47,558 bases of DNA, taken from the IMG/VR virus record IMGVR_UViG_3300027759_000134, positions 1 through 47,558 of that record; one strand, given 5' to 3'. This stretch comes from a virus. How positions within the stretch are numbered: the first letter of the stretch is position 1; each line of letters begins with the position of its first letter. Positions 24,601 through 33,420 of this stretch are shown in pieces. A program made the position numbers and the translations under genes. The notes under the pieces were generated by a model. That model made no database searches. It saw only the letters and a program-made list of their open reading frames with translations, and had not been told where the DNA came from.

Positions 24601-27600
24601 ATGTTGCCGCAGACAACAGATGCTGACTTTAAAGAACTAGCTCGCAAAATTGTTCGTCAGATTTACACAGGCAACGAGCCTAATTTGTTTGACGTTCGCG
24701 ATCTGGAAGAGATGACTAAAGGTATGGAAGCCGCAGGTCAAAGTGCAACACGCCCCGGCGTTACTCCAGAAGAACTACAACGCACCAGCGCTCAGCCACA
24801 ACTTGACTTGTTTGCTGACAAAGATACGCAAACACAACGTGCCACACCGCGCAACTTCCAAAAGATGTTGGACTCGGGCAATGTGCAAAGACTTCGTCAA
24901 GCTATTGCGCAACTAAACAAAGACTCTGAAAACGAAGTGGCTGCTGTAGAGGAAACGCTTACAGATGCGCAAGAACAGCTTGCTAAAGCAGAAAAGATTA
25001 CAAAGAAAGCTCTTGACAAAATTGAAGCCCTTGAAGAAGGCGCTGATGTTGGCAGTTCGCCATTAGCAGACCAATCGTCTGAAGCGTTTGCAACCGTCAA
25101 AGCAACGGATGAAAAATTAAAAACACGTTCTAAAGTTGCGCCAGAGACTTCAAAGTTTGTAGCCGAGTACGGTTTGAAGCCTACAAACAAGGCAGACGAT
25201 GAGATTAAAGTTGCATGGGCTGAAGCGACGCGTGATGTTGTAGCCGCCGAATCTGCTTTACAAGCGTTGCCCTTGCGGATTGCGTATTTGACTGAGATTC
25301 GTAACAGTGTTGCCAAGCTGTCTAAAAAAGGTAAACAAGACCTAGTTGCTTTGATTGACGAAGCGTTGCGCTTTGGCAGAGACCCAAACAACCCTGCATC
25401 AATGCGCGACAGCTTAGAGCAGAAAGAGTTTGCAGAACTTAAACAGTGGTTAGATCCGGATACAGCAAACACAGAAATTAAACGTCTTAAAACTACGTAC
25501 AACTTAGCCAAGAGAGCATTAGGCCCTGCGCGTGAACGTGTGGATGCCGCCGTTGCTGAATACGAAGAAGGTAGCGTTGTTCGTAAAGCACTGGAACGAG
25601 AACAGAAAAAAGCACAAGACGCTTTAGCCAAAGCGCAAAGAGATGAACAGGCAGCGCGAGCGGCTGTAAAAGCAGAACAAAAACAAGAAACAACTACGGA
25701 AGAAGTCGGCACACCAAACGCAGAATACCGAGCCGCACTACAACGCGCTCGTGAAGGTTTGAATTTGCCCGGTGTTCGCAATCTGGTGGACACAACTGCT
25801 ATGAAGCAGACCATCTTTAATTTGCGCAGTGCCATGGGGTCGTTTGATGCGCAGTTGGAAAACAAACAGCTGACTGAAGAAAAGCGTGCAGAAATAGAAG
25901 CTAAGCGCGAGGATGCTGCCAGAAGGTTGGAGTCTGTTTATCAAGACGCACCACGCATTACGTCTGAAATCAAAGAGAACGGTCAACTTGATCTGGAGCG
26001 GGCGTTTGATGATGCCCAAGCCAAAGCTTACGACAAACAAGTTGCCAAGCGCCGTACGCGTGCGGGTGAGTCGCCCCCAGTTTTACCATCCAGCAGAACT
26101 GGCCCCGTTGTTAAGGGCGTGCGGAACCAACGCATATCTCAGTCAGGGGAAACATCAGAAACAGAGGCAACAAAAGAAGCGGCCACAGCGCTTGAGAAGC
26201 TTGCAGAAGAGCGTGCTACGTTGGCTGACTTGGAACGTCGCGAGAAGTTCTTGCGTGACAACGGTAAGGCTAAGTCCGGTGGTCGTTTAACACCGGCGTT
26301 TAAAGCGCTACAAGCGCAGATTACAAATCAAAAGAACGTTGTAGCAGAAGCCGCCGAAGAACAGGGCAAGATTGTTGCCGAAGTTCGTGAAACAAAACAA
26401 GCGCTTGGCAAGAAGAGAATTCAAAACGTTGCGTCCGAGACTGAAGTTGGACTGAAGGGCGAAGAAGCCAAAATTTCTAAAGCGCCTAAAGTTCTGTTCC
26501 GTACAGTAACGCGTGGCCCAACATCTTTGCAAACTGCGCAAGTAGAACGTCTAGCCGAACGGATTACCAAAGACTGGGCCAACGCTCCCAAGATTGTGGT
26601 GGTGGCTACTGAGGCAGACTTGCCTGTGCGTATCCGTGGACAGATTGTTCGAGAAGGCCGCAAAACCGGCACAACACCCGGTCTGTTTGATACACAGACA
26701 AAAAAGGTGTATTTGATTGCGGACAACTTAAGTAATGCTAACGATGTAATTTTAACAATTGCACACGAAGCGGCAGGACACTATGGCTTGCGTGAATTGT
26801 TAGGTAGTTCGTACACCGCCACAATGGACAGTCTGTACGGTGGTAATTTAGAAGTTCGGTTACGAGCCAACGCCAAAATTAAAGAAAACAAAAAGCTGTC
26901 AAAACAAATAGCAGTTGAAGAAGTTTTGGCTGAAATGGCGGAAGATCCTAACCCAACGCCCATAGAGAAAAGCGCTTTGCGTCAGTTGTACGAGCGTTTG
27001 CGTGCATGGTTCCGCACTACGTTTAACTTAAGTAATGTTACAGACGCGGAAGTGCAACAGCTTGTTGCCAACGCACGCCGCTATGTTATTGAGGGTGGCG
27101 TAGCTGGCGAAGGGCAAGCACCTGTTGGCGAGACAACATACAGAACCAAAGCAGCCTCCCCAGCCAACGCACTTGAAGCATTAGCGCAGGACATCACCAC
27201 TCAACCTAAGACACTCAGAGAAAAGTTGGGCAGCAACCTTGCTCTGCAAGCTGAAATGCAAGCGGTGGATATGCGTGCTGGGCTGCGCGACACCCTCAAG
27301 TTTGGTGACGACAACCTGTTTACCCAAGCCATGTACCATGTACGCAAGGCTGAACAGAAGATGGCGCAGATGTTCACCGTCATGAACAGCGGACCACTGG
27401 TTGCGTACAAGGATGAGAAAGGTTTTGTTGGCTACCGTAGCTCCAACGAGAACAGCGCTCGTGATGTGTTTGATGCTATTGCCGACATTCCTGTGGACGA
27501 CCCACAGCTGAAGACCAACATTGCTCAGGCTTATATGGTTGCGCAGCGTGCTGCTAACAAAGGCTTGTCCAAGCTTGACCTTGGCGAGTTAGGTATCACT

Positions 27601-29799
27601 GAGGAAAAACTTAAAGCCGCCTTAGCTGCGGCTGATGCTGACCCTGCCTTGAAGAACGCGCTTGAAAACGTCCGCCGCAAGTACAACGCCTACAACAAAG
27701 GCATGATTGAGTTTCTTGCCTCGACTGGGCGTATCTCTAAAAAAGTAGCCGCAGACTTGCTGAAAGACGGCGACTATGTTCCTTTCTATCGCGTGCGTGA
27801 GAACGGCACGGCTGAACTGAACTTTGGCAACAATGTTACATTCAACGTGGGCGACATTCGCCGCCAGCCATATCTTGCCGAACTTAAAGGTGGTGAGACC
27901 AAGCTGTTGCCACTGAACGAGGCTATCCAGCAAAATACTTTGCTGCTGACAGACATGGCGTTGACTAACAACGCCGCCAAGAGCGTGGCGTACGGCTTGC
28001 AAGCACTGGGTAAAGGCAAAGGTCCTGTTGACCCCAAGACCGGTAAACCTACGGACGTGATGGCCATCAAAACAGGTCTTGGCCCTGACGATGCTAAAGT
28101 TATTCGCTTCTACCAAGAACCTGATCCAAACAAATCCGACGATAAAGGCGAGCGCCACATTGTGGTGAACACCAAGGGTACTGCCGCCGAAGGCATTCCT
28201 GCTGAGCTAGTGGTGCAAAGTTTGGAAGGCGCAAGTCTTGCCCTGCCCGGGTTCCTCAAACTGGGTGGTGTTGCCGCTGATCTGTTGCGTGCCGGTGTAA
28301 CCCGCACTCCTCTGTACATTGCCCGCAAGTTGCTTCGCGAACCTATGGCCGCATCCTTCACTGGTGGCTTGAACAACAACGCGTTCTCTGCTGTCTTTAA
28401 GGCAGGCGCTGAGTTTGTTCGCATGAGCCGTGGCACCAGTGACTCACAAGCCAAGCTGATTGAGAAGGGTTTGATTCAGTCCAATATCTTTGCAGGCGAT
28501 ATGTCTGACATGAAGAAGATGGCGCTTCAGCTTGCCAGCGGAAAAGACCAGAGCGTGATGGATAAAGTGTTTGCCGCCGCCGACCGGTACGCAATGCGTG
28601 CCGATGCTGCCACACTAGCGCTGGTGCTCAAGAACGCTGAAGAAAATGGCTTGTCAGAAGTCGAAGCCGACATGATGACGATGGAGTCCATGAACTTCTA
28701 CAAGCGCGGTCTGTCGCCTACGTTGCAGTACGCCAGCCGCCTAATCCCGTTCTTTAACGCCCAGATTCAAGGTCTGAACGTATTGGTTAAAGCCGCCCGG
28801 GGCAACATGCCTTTCGAAGAGCAACAGCAGATTAAGCGCAAGTTCTTTAACAACGCTATGTTGCTGATGGGCACCGGCCTTGTGTACGCCATGGCTATGG
28901 ATGACGACGAGACCTTCCGCAACGCTCGCCCAAGGGACAAGTACTCCAACTTCTTCATGCCGATTCCCGGCGTGGATGAGCCACTGAAGTTGCCAATTCC
29001 TTTTGAAGCCGGTTACTTCTTCTCTCTGGCTGTGGCCGCAGTTGACGGTATGCGTGCTGAAACTGATGGTAAGGCGCAGTTCCAAGCTTTGCGCGATTTG
29101 TTCTTAGGTTCTGTTCCCGGCTACTCATCCATGGGCATGCCGCAGATTGCTAAGCCTGCGTTTGAGGTGTGGAGCAACAAGAACTTCTTGACTGGTGGCA
29201 ATTTGGAATCGTTGCGTTTGCAGGGGCTTGACCCCGAAGCGCGATACCTTGCTACCACCACTGAGTTGGCCAAGCAGATGAGCAAAGCTATACCAATCCT
29301 GTCGCCTATCCAGATTGAGCATCTTGTGCGCGGCTACTTGGGCGTGCTACCTTTGGTAGCCGCTGCTGGGGCCAACAGTTTGTTTGAACGTGAAAGCAAG
29401 GGTGAGAAGCCTGCAGGCCGTGCGTCTGACCTGCCGTTGGTGGGCACAGCCTTCCAGAAAAAATACGGCGGGGCAGATTCCGACGTGGTGTTCCGTGAAG
29501 CCAAAGAAGTTGAGCAGGCTCGCAATACTTTTAACGACATGCTTAAGAGTGGTCGCAAAGAAGAAGCGGCAGAGTACCGCAACACGCACCGCGCTGAGCT
29601 TGTTATGGCCCCCGCCGCAGGGCAGTACCGCCAAGTGGTAGGCCGCATTAACGCAGACATTCGCCGTACACAAGAACGCAACGACCTGACGCCTGAAGAA
29701 AAGCGCTTGCGGCTAGATATGTTGGACAAAGCTAAGCAAGATCGGGCTGAAGCTTTTATCAAACAGTTGCGCCGTGCGGAAGAGCGGTTAGGGGGCTAA
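21673..29799 (+). CDS. Giant ejection-type polyvalent virion protein with zincin-like motif and LPD38-like C-terminus
   Basis: A 2708-residue protein, about one sixth of the window. The N-terminal 40 residues (YIQLPSGAYLELKEGQSPLE) form a small module. About 100-200 is Ala/Gly-rich and hydrophobic. About 300-1640 is mostly charged helices and coiled coil. At H1698-E-A-A-G-H1703 an HExxxH-like motif sits after VILTIA, followed by YGLRELLG; this resembles the metallopeptidase-like domains described in phage polyvalent proteins, although spacing differs from classical HExxH. About residues 2340-2450 contain RLIPFFNAQIQGLNVLVKAA and LLMGTGLVYAMAMDDDE, resembling the LPD38 domain of large virion proteins. 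No lysozyme-like transglycosylase was found. It ends the plus-strand block and is likely injected with DNA. Confidence 0.75.
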   Translation: MAEYIQLPSGAYLELKEGQSPLEGMMAARQLYPDAFKKEEVKPKQDTSGFKAAASAGATRLGGEFELLKGKLGVKSEAEAQKEYEAAQKRAQERFTPTEKGFTEDPLLKFRELLGGSVPYMAAPAAAGLAALAAPVSVPVAAGLGLLGAGAVSTGQFTGSNLARQMDTGKTLEEASLGKAVAAAVPQALIDTAAMALIPGVGKLFGSVGSKLTTEQAKAIANQTLSKAAMDYTAKTGMAMGREGITEVAQQSLERLQAGLNIADPEARKEYVDSFIGGAVLGGTLAPVGRAFERSSAKTQAAKAERDERNLLSKEAAEQERLVQEQEEARRQTPEYALEKAKELQTLEQEKIALQQQERKVTKNSPTEAEDKAFNKEIREQLRVNKLARDEIAPEVNRLKQTGVYQQALEQERVAGMSPEDYMLEQMSQQTGIQAAGRKTNKGQLFPTEAPAPADTTLQDYATEQLTAAQNVGALTTKDRLDYLMQDPEKARQLLANRTPLPGVDEKEQKIIYSALVGQLKAYDKQQAEQEKQKAAQLERVRGQMAGTTPGSELMRTATQMPAVQAAEQQRAIDEARLRVVTPEVEGLQRLGQTLDYSPAQALRQSYETRKASEQQDEALVQGLLDTLPKGGMITPGQVFQGLGGGTARERSDLLTQLAVARESSGKSKTGGVKDNDVSRGIIEKLRALKQTETTGTGAETAPMQTVLAGISVPEARAKEAAANKFADRQNQQLLAFTRMLGKVNRGTLVLPDTFKQRSDAVKQAYLELHIDEINARRDAFGLPPMADWERGEARARVMEALNELGDRWGSAANAGPAGQRQFGSQLQAVAALQEQMRTNIQKTVAGAAQRANLNATNEVAEKTGATPTQYYTEDEKGNKKPASIEQPATGKRIAAPAELTLRGEARTEPSTEDMIEALLSQTETRERAVPTEAVKPAKKVTDLGDIKQLLEKERSGGKLEPMGKGSVQLLQQLQDMLPQTTDADFKELARKIVRQIYTGNEPNLFDVRDLEEMTKGMEAAGQSATRPGVTPEELQRTSAQPQLDLFADKDTQTQRATPRNFQKMLDSGNVQRLRQAIAQLNKDSENEVAAVEETLTDAQEQLAKAEKITKKALDKIEALEEGADVGSSPLADQSSEAFATVKATDEKLKTRSKVAPETSKFVAEYGLKPTNKADDEIKVAWAEATRDVVAAESALQALPLRIAYLTEIRNSVAKLSKKGKQDLVALIDEALRFGRDPNNPASMRDSLEQKEFAELKQWLDPDTANTEIKRLKTTYNLAKRALGPARERVDAAVAEYEEGSVVRKALEREQKKAQDALAKAQRDEQAARAAVKAEQKQETTTEEVGTPNAEYRAALQRAREGLNLPGVRNLVDTTAMKQTIFNLRSAMGSFDAQLENKQLTEEKRAEIEAKREDAARRLESVYQDAPRITSEIKENGQLDLERAFDDAQAKAYDKQVAKRRTRAGESPPVLPSSRTGPVVKGVRNQRISQSGETSETEATKEAATALEKLAEERATLADLERREKFLRDNGKAKSGGRLTPAFKALQAQITNQKNVVAEAAEEQGKIVAEVRETKQALGKKRIQNVASETEVGLKGEEAKISKAPKVLFRTVTRGPTSLQTAQVERLAERITKDWANAPKIVVVATEADLPVRIRGQIVREGRKTGTTPGLFDTQTKKVYLIADNLSNANDVILTIAHEAAGHYGLRELLGSSYTATMDSLYGGNLEVRLRANAKIKENKKLSKQIAVEEVLAEMAEDPNPTPIEKSALRQLYERLRAWFRTTFNLSNVTDAEVQQLVANARRYVIEGGVAGEGQAPVGETTYRTKAASPANALEALAQDITTQPKTLREKLGSNLALQAEMQAVDMRAGLRDTLKFGDDNLFTQAMYHVRKAEQKMAQMFTVMNSGPLVAYKDEKGFVGYRSSNENSARDVFDAIADIPVDDPQLKTNIAQAYMVAQRAANKGLSKLDLGELGITEEKLKAALAAADADPALKNALENVRRKYNAYNKGMIEFLASTGRISKKVAADLLKDGDYVPFYRVRENGTAELNFGNNVTFNVGDIRRQPYLAELKGGETKLLPLNEAIQQNTLLLTDMALTNNAAKSVAYGLQALGKGKGPVDPKTGKPTDVMAIKTGLGPDDAKVIRFYQEPDPNKSDDKGERHIVVNTKGTAAEGIPAELVVQSLEGASLALPGFLKLGGVAADLLRAGVTRTPLYIARKLLREPMAASFTGGLNNNAFSAVFKAGAEFVRMSRGTSDSQAKLIEKGLIQSNIFAGDMSDMKKMALQLASGKDQSVMDKVFAAADRYAMRADAATLALVLKNAEENGLSEVEADMMTMESMNFYKRGLSPTLQYASRLIPFFNAQIQGLNVLVKAARGNMPFEEQQQIKRKFFNNAMLLMGTGLVYAMAMDDDETFRNARPRDKYSNFFMPIPGVDEPLKLPIPFEAGYFFSLAVAAVDGMRAETDGKAQFQALRDLFLGSVPGYSSMGMPQIAKPAFEVWSNKNFLTGGNLESLRLQGLDPEARYLATTTELAKQMSKAIPILSPIQIEHLVRGYLGVLPLVAAAGANSLFERESKGEKPAGRASDLPLVGTAFQKKYGGADSDVVFREAKEVEQARNTFNDMLKSGRKEEAAEYRNTHRAELVMAPAAGQYRQVVGRINADIRRTQERNDLTPEEKRLRLDMLDKAKQDRAEAFIKQLRRAEERLGG

Positions 29800-29991
29800 A
29801 TAGGACGCAGGAAATTTCCGATAAAACCATACGCCTAGTTGGTGGTTCTTGATACCCACGATAGCCCGCGCTTGAATGCGGTGAGGGAGAGCGGCACGTA
29901 AGCCTAACTCCCTCACCTTTTCAACGTCTAGCCCCGGTACGAAGAAACCCTCACCCGGCCTTAGCTTCGCCCACGGATATATTATTACCAT
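29788..29991 (-). CDS. Small hypothetical phage protein at the convergent junction
   Basis: A 67-residue protein on the minus strand. The composition looks like a real folded protein (IYPWAKLRPGEGFFVPGLD, KVRELGLRAALPHRIQARAI, NHQLGVWFYRK), with Arg/Lys and aromatic residues typical of small phage proteins. The ATG at 29991 overlaps the 3' end of the primase-helicase gene by 41 bases, and the 3' end overlaps the giant virion gene on the other strand by 12 bases. No strong ribosome site is visible, so translation may depend on the gene upstream. It contains both arms of the terminator-like hairpin. Function unknown; it could be a non-coding shadow, but the sequence argues for a gene. Confidence 0.6.
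   Translation of the reverse strand: MVIIYPWAKLRPGEGFFVPGLDVEKVRELGLRAALPHRIQARAIVGIKNHQLGVWFYRKFPASYLAP
29880..29921 (+). terminator. Rho-independent-like terminator of the virion block
   Basis: A perfect 10-bp inverted repeat: GGTGAGGGAG at 29880-29889 and CTCCCTCACC at 29908-29917, with an 18-nt loop, followed directly by TTTT (29918-29921). It lies about 80 bases after the stop of the giant virion gene, where the two transcription blocks meet. The T run is on the plus-strand side only, so it suits plus-strand transcription. It sits inside the small minus-strand gene. Confidence 0.7.
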
Positions 29992-32881
29992 CAAAGACTT
30001 CGTCCCTAAAAGTTATGTGCATGGTGTTCACACGCATGGCAGGGCCGTTGGTACGGGACAGCATATCTTTCTTGACGTACTTGCAGGTAAACAACTCCTC
30101 CATCTGCGCCTTGAACTCGTCGTAGCCGAAGCTCATGCTCACGCAATGCTTCTTGAGTAACTGCTCCTCGATGTAGAACTCTCGGTAACCCGGTGCCATA
30201 AGCCCGTGTTCTACCCTGCCGAGCACCTTGCTCTTGGTGGTCGAGCGGTCAACGATGTCGCCGTTATCGCCCCACGCTGCCAAGATTTTGCCCTCGACTT
30301 TCTTCAGAACAATGAAGCTTCCGTAGTTGTCGCCGATGTAGGCGTTCAGCACGTCTTCAGCAGAGCGCACGCTAGTCTTGATGACGCCACGAGCTTTCTC
30401 CACAAGTCCTTTCAGAGCGTTGATGACCTTGTTGATCTCCACGTCTAGGATGCCTGAGTACTCTTTACGCAGAAGAATTGCCGCCGCTACAGTTGTAGTA
30501 CAGCCTGCATGCCAGTAGCGCTCATCGTCGTTGAAGTTCATGACTTTTTTCAGGTGAATGTGTACCTTGCGCACAATTTCTTCAGCCGTCTTTTGATTGA
30601 CAGCCAACCACCTGACCCACGCTTCACCGGCTACGCCGTAGTTACGCTTGATCTCAAGCAAGGTCGTGCGCTCCTGCGCTGTAAACTTCAGCTTTACATG
30701 TGGCGTCCACTCAAGCATACGCAGTAGCTCGCCGTTAGAACTGTGAGCCCGAGCCCCCGCCATGTAGTCGGTCAGCTTCGTGTTGGACGTCATGGTACAT
30801 GTGGCAGTCCACGTACTATTGTTGATACGTTCCTTGTTGGAGCCGGACTCCATACGCTCTTTGCCCTGACCCTCTGCGTAGTCAAAGATAAAGGCAGGCG
30901 CCCACTCCATGTCTTTGCGTTGGGTGTTGGTGATCTCGTCAATCAGAAGCGGCATGCTGTTAAGCAAACCCGCCCGTTGTTGCATCGCAACAGGAGAAGT
31001 GCTCTTGCCTGTGCGGTAGCGTAGCGGGTGACCCCACACGCCTGCCTTGGCACTAAGTACTAGGGATTTACCCGTACCTGACCACTGTGAACCAATGTGC
31101 CAGACGAAGCCTTCGTACTCTGTGAAGCGCATAAGCGGTGATCCAAAGGAATCCAGAGCCACAGCCAAGGCTGTCTCCATACCTTCTTTCTCCACAAAGA
31201 TCGTCTTCCATAGGTGTTTCCACGTAGCCAATTCGCCCTTGCCGTTGGTGTTGCGGTTGATGTTCTCAAGCCCGGGCATGGGGATGCGTGTCTCACGTCC
31301 GTCTTTACTGAATACGCGGTTGTTGTAAACAAACGACTGATCTGCCTGCCATCCACATTGGAACGGAACTTCGACGGGTTTGCGGTTCTGAGAAGCCTCA
31401 CCCACGCATGAACGCACGTACTCAAACAGCGTCTTGTCGTGTCCCGCAAAGGTGCTGACGATGTTCTGACTGGCCAACCACTTGAGCGTCTCGTCCTTGC
31501 TGACAATAGATTTCTGTGGGAAGTTAAGCGTCTGCACGCCTTCGGGACGGACAGCGGCCATGTGAATCAGGTGGTCGTTCTCCATCTTCAGGAGGTCAAC
31601 CACAAACAAGTCGTAGGGAACCAGTTGAATGTTCTTCTTGCTCTTTTTGCCTTCTTCGTCTTCCTCGGTGCGTGTGCAATACACGCCGCCATGCTCGCCA
31701 TAGCTGTAGCCACGAGGGGGCACAGGACGTACCACGCTAGGTGCTAGGGGTAAACCCGTATCTTCTGGCTCGTATGCTTCCTCAGAGTCAAGCTCGGACT
31801 CATCAAAGTCTTCTTCGGCAGGCGCCGACAGCATGATTTCCTTGGCGGTGTTGTCCACCTTGATCTCGCGCCCCAGTATCAGGGGGTTGGTGATCTTGCC
31901 CCAGTGCTTACATTTTGTGCAGATGCCGGGGTTCTCGCTGTCCATTTTCATGCATGCGTATGGCCCTTTGATCTCAGACATCTTTTGGTGCATCCGCTCA
32001 TGTGGGTACGGGTGCATGTCTGACAGCCAGATAGCCTTCTCTGCGCCATCCTCACAGACCTTCGCCCAAGACAGGATTCCTCGCCAGATGGGTTCCTTGC
32101 CATCTTCCGAAGCCGTGGCAATGTAGTCCTGAATCTGACCGCACTGGTTCTCAAAGTTCCCAAACAACGTGTAGCTGTCTTGAATCAACTTAACCTGAGC
32201 GCGTGTCTGAACACCTTGTGGGCGTTGACCGGGCAGGTCTAGCTTGGGCGCGGGAGTGTGAACAACCGGTACCTCTTCCAACTTCTCATAAACAAGTGGC
32301 GAAAAAGTCGAGAAGTCAAAGATGTCGCCTTCTTGTACCACACGCACAGGGCGCGGCGTCGCGTACTTCTTCTTGTTGTTAGCAGTTCCGGGCACACGCA
32401 GAATCCTTGCGGTATCTGCCGTGACCGCCATGTCGATGGTGAAGCCTTCTTGTTTGCACAGACGCTTCAAGTTCTCCGCAACAGGTTTCCAAATAGCCGC
32501 AGGAATCTCATCCTTCAATGGCCAGTAGCAATGCAAGCCTCCGCCTGAGTCAACCACCCATGGCGTACCAAGAACATCAAGCCCAGACCTTGTCAGAAAC
32601 TCGATCAGTGCATCAGCCGCCGCTTTCTTGGAGGCATACCCGTCCAAGTCCACAAAGAACGACTTGAGGTACTGAGCTTCTTCAGCGCCGCGCTTCTTGT
32701 CAAAGGTAGCTACGCCATAGAAGACGTCGTAGTTGTTGGCGTGCCACTGCTCGATCGTCGGGATGAGGTCGTCAATCTTGTCTGCATATACATGCTCTTT
32801 CTTTTTTGTGAGTTCTACCGCGCAGTACAGGCCAAAACCTTCGGACGGCAAAACCACCGCTAAAAACTCAGCGGATGTCAT
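29951..32881 (-). CDS. Primase-helicase fusion (prim-pol-like N-terminus, DUF927-like SF3-type helicase)
   Basis: A 976-residue two-part replication protein. The N-terminal part resembles archaeo-eukaryotic primase/prim-pol: D78-x-D80 in FFVDLDG, H117 in DSGGGLHCYW, then D150 and ARILRVPGTANNKK (about 158-171). A cysteine cluster at about residues 308-326 (CMKM and CTKC) may bind zinc. An acidic linker follows (about 355-380). The C-terminal half has a Walker A motif GSQWSGTGKS with K605 and a Walker B-like PLLIDEIT about 50 residues later, resembling DUF927-type helicases. It would prime and unwind DNA for the family A polymerase encoded upstream. AAGGAT lies before the ATG. It is one of the last genes of the minus-strand block. 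Confidence 0.85.
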   Translation of the reverse strand: MTSAEFLAVVLPSEGFGLYCAVELTKKKEHVYADKIDDLIPTIEQWHANNYDVFYGVATFDKKRGAEEAQYLKSFFVDLDGYASKKAAADALIEFLTRSGLDVLGTPWVVDSGGGLHCYWPLKDEIPAAIWKPVAENLKRLCKQEGFTIDMAVTADTARILRVPGTANNKKKYATPRPVRVVQEGDIFDFSTFSPLVYEKLEEVPVVHTPAPKLDLPGQRPQGVQTRAQVKLIQDSYTLFGNFENQCGQIQDYIATASEDGKEPIWRGILSWAKVCEDGAEKAIWLSDMHPYPHERMHQKMSEIKGPYACMKMDSENPGICTKCKHWGKITNPLILGREIKVDNTAKEIMLSAPAEEDFDESELDSEEAYEPEDTGLPLAPSVVRPVPPRGYSYGEHGGVYCTRTEEDEEGKKSKKNIQLVPYDLFVVDLLKMENDHLIHMAAVRPEGVQTLNFPQKSIVSKDETLKWLASQNIVSTFAGHDKTLFEYVRSCVGEASQNRKPVEVPFQCGWQADQSFVYNNRVFSKDGRETRIPMPGLENINRNTNGKGELATWKHLWKTIFVEKEGMETALAVALDSFGSPLMRFTEYEGFVWHIGSQWSGTGKSLVLSAKAGVWGHPLRYRTGKSTSPVAMQQRAGLLNSMPLLIDEITNTQRKDMEWAPAFIFDYAEGQGKERMESGSNKERINNSTWTATCTMTSNTKLTDYMAGARAHSSNGELLRMLEWTPHVKLKFTAQERTTLLEIKRNYGVAGEAWVRWLAVNQKTAEEIVRKVHIHLKKVMNFNDDERYWHAGCTTTVAAAILLRKEYSGILDVEINKVINALKGLVEKARGVIKTSVRSAEDVLNAYIGDNYGSFIVLKKVEGKILAAWGDNGDIVDRSTTKSKVLGRVEHGLMAPGYREFYIEEQLLKKHCVSMSFGYDEFKAQMEELFTCKYVKKDMLSRTNGPAMRVNTMHITFRDEVFDGNNISVGEAKAG

Positions 32882-32894
32882 GTGTATCCTTTGG

Positions 32895-33104
32895 TTATAG
32901 GGGGGTGTCGTCGGCGTGAGTTATGCCGTCAGCAAAGCCGTCAGCGAAACCTTCATCGTATTTGTTCTGCACGGCGTCTATTGCCGCCGCTAGGCGTGTG
33001 CAGAGTTCTTCTACCCACTCCTTTGGAAGCATCTCGTTGCCCATCAGGTACACCTGACGCAAAACTTCTTCGTCACTCAGGTTTCTAGGTTGAATGCTTT
33101 GCAT
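32895..33104 (-). CDS. Small acidic hypothetical protein
   Basis: A 69-residue acidic protein of unknown function. The ATG at 33104 is preferred over an in-frame TTG four codons earlier because a strong GGAGGA site sits five bases before it; the TTG overlaps that site. The sequence is helical (LSDEEVLRQVYLMGNEMLP, VEELCTRLAAAIDAVQN) and ends in an acidic Gly/Phe repeat (EGFADGFADGITHADD). It overlaps the HTH gene by 28 bases and ends 13 bases before the primase-helicase start, so it belongs to the replication transcript. Confidence 0.7.
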   Translation of the reverse strand: MQSIQPRNLSDEEVLRQVYLMGNEMLPKEWVEELCTRLAAAIDAVQNKYDEGFADGFADGITHADDTPL

Positions 33105-33355
33105 GTCTTCCTCCAAGCTTCTTCGCCCGTGCCGGACGACTTTAAAATATTAAGAAGAGCTTCCACCGCAGGGCGGTAAGCCACGAAGACTTCGCCACCA
33201 CTGAACCAGTTGTAAACAGATTGCCGAGAGGCGCCTGTTGCTTTCGCTAGTTTCGTGACAGGAAAGTCATGATGCACAGCCCATCGCCCGAGTTGGTTGC
33301 CCAACGTCTTAGGCGCTCGTTTGACTGCGCTAATAACTTGTGGTGAATATGGCAT
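33077..33355 (-). CDS. HTH (XRE-like) DNA-binding regulator
   Basis: A 92-residue protein containing a helix-turn-helix: FPVTKLAKATGASRQSVYNW (about residues 30-50), with the typical L-A-x-x-x-G-x-S-x-x-x-V-x-x-W spacing, followed by two helices (PAVEALLNILKS). It resembles Cro/CI-type regulators, though no oligomerisation domain is apparent. The ATG at 33355 has a poor ribosome site; a GTG at 33400 in the same frame is a possible longer start. It is a candidate for binding the TGTCAA-N4-TTGACA palindromes found upstream of genes in this arm, but nothing in the sequence proves this. Confidence 0.75.
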   Translation of the reverse strand: MPYSPQVISAVKRAPKTLGNQLGRWAVHHDFPVTKLAKATGASRQSVYNWFSGGEVFVAYRPAVEALLNILKSSGTGEEAWRKTCKAFNLET

Positions 33356-33420
33356 GATGTAGGTGGGGGTACTAGCCGCTCGTCCGCAAGCATGTTGCAC
33401 GACGTTCCCCCCGAATTCCT

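Noticed and set aside
24897-25865. Long open frame on the minus strand (about 320 codons) within the giant virion gene
   Set aside because: It mirrors the biased codon use of the plus-strand gene, is rich in Ser/Ala/Arg without motifs and has no ribosome site.
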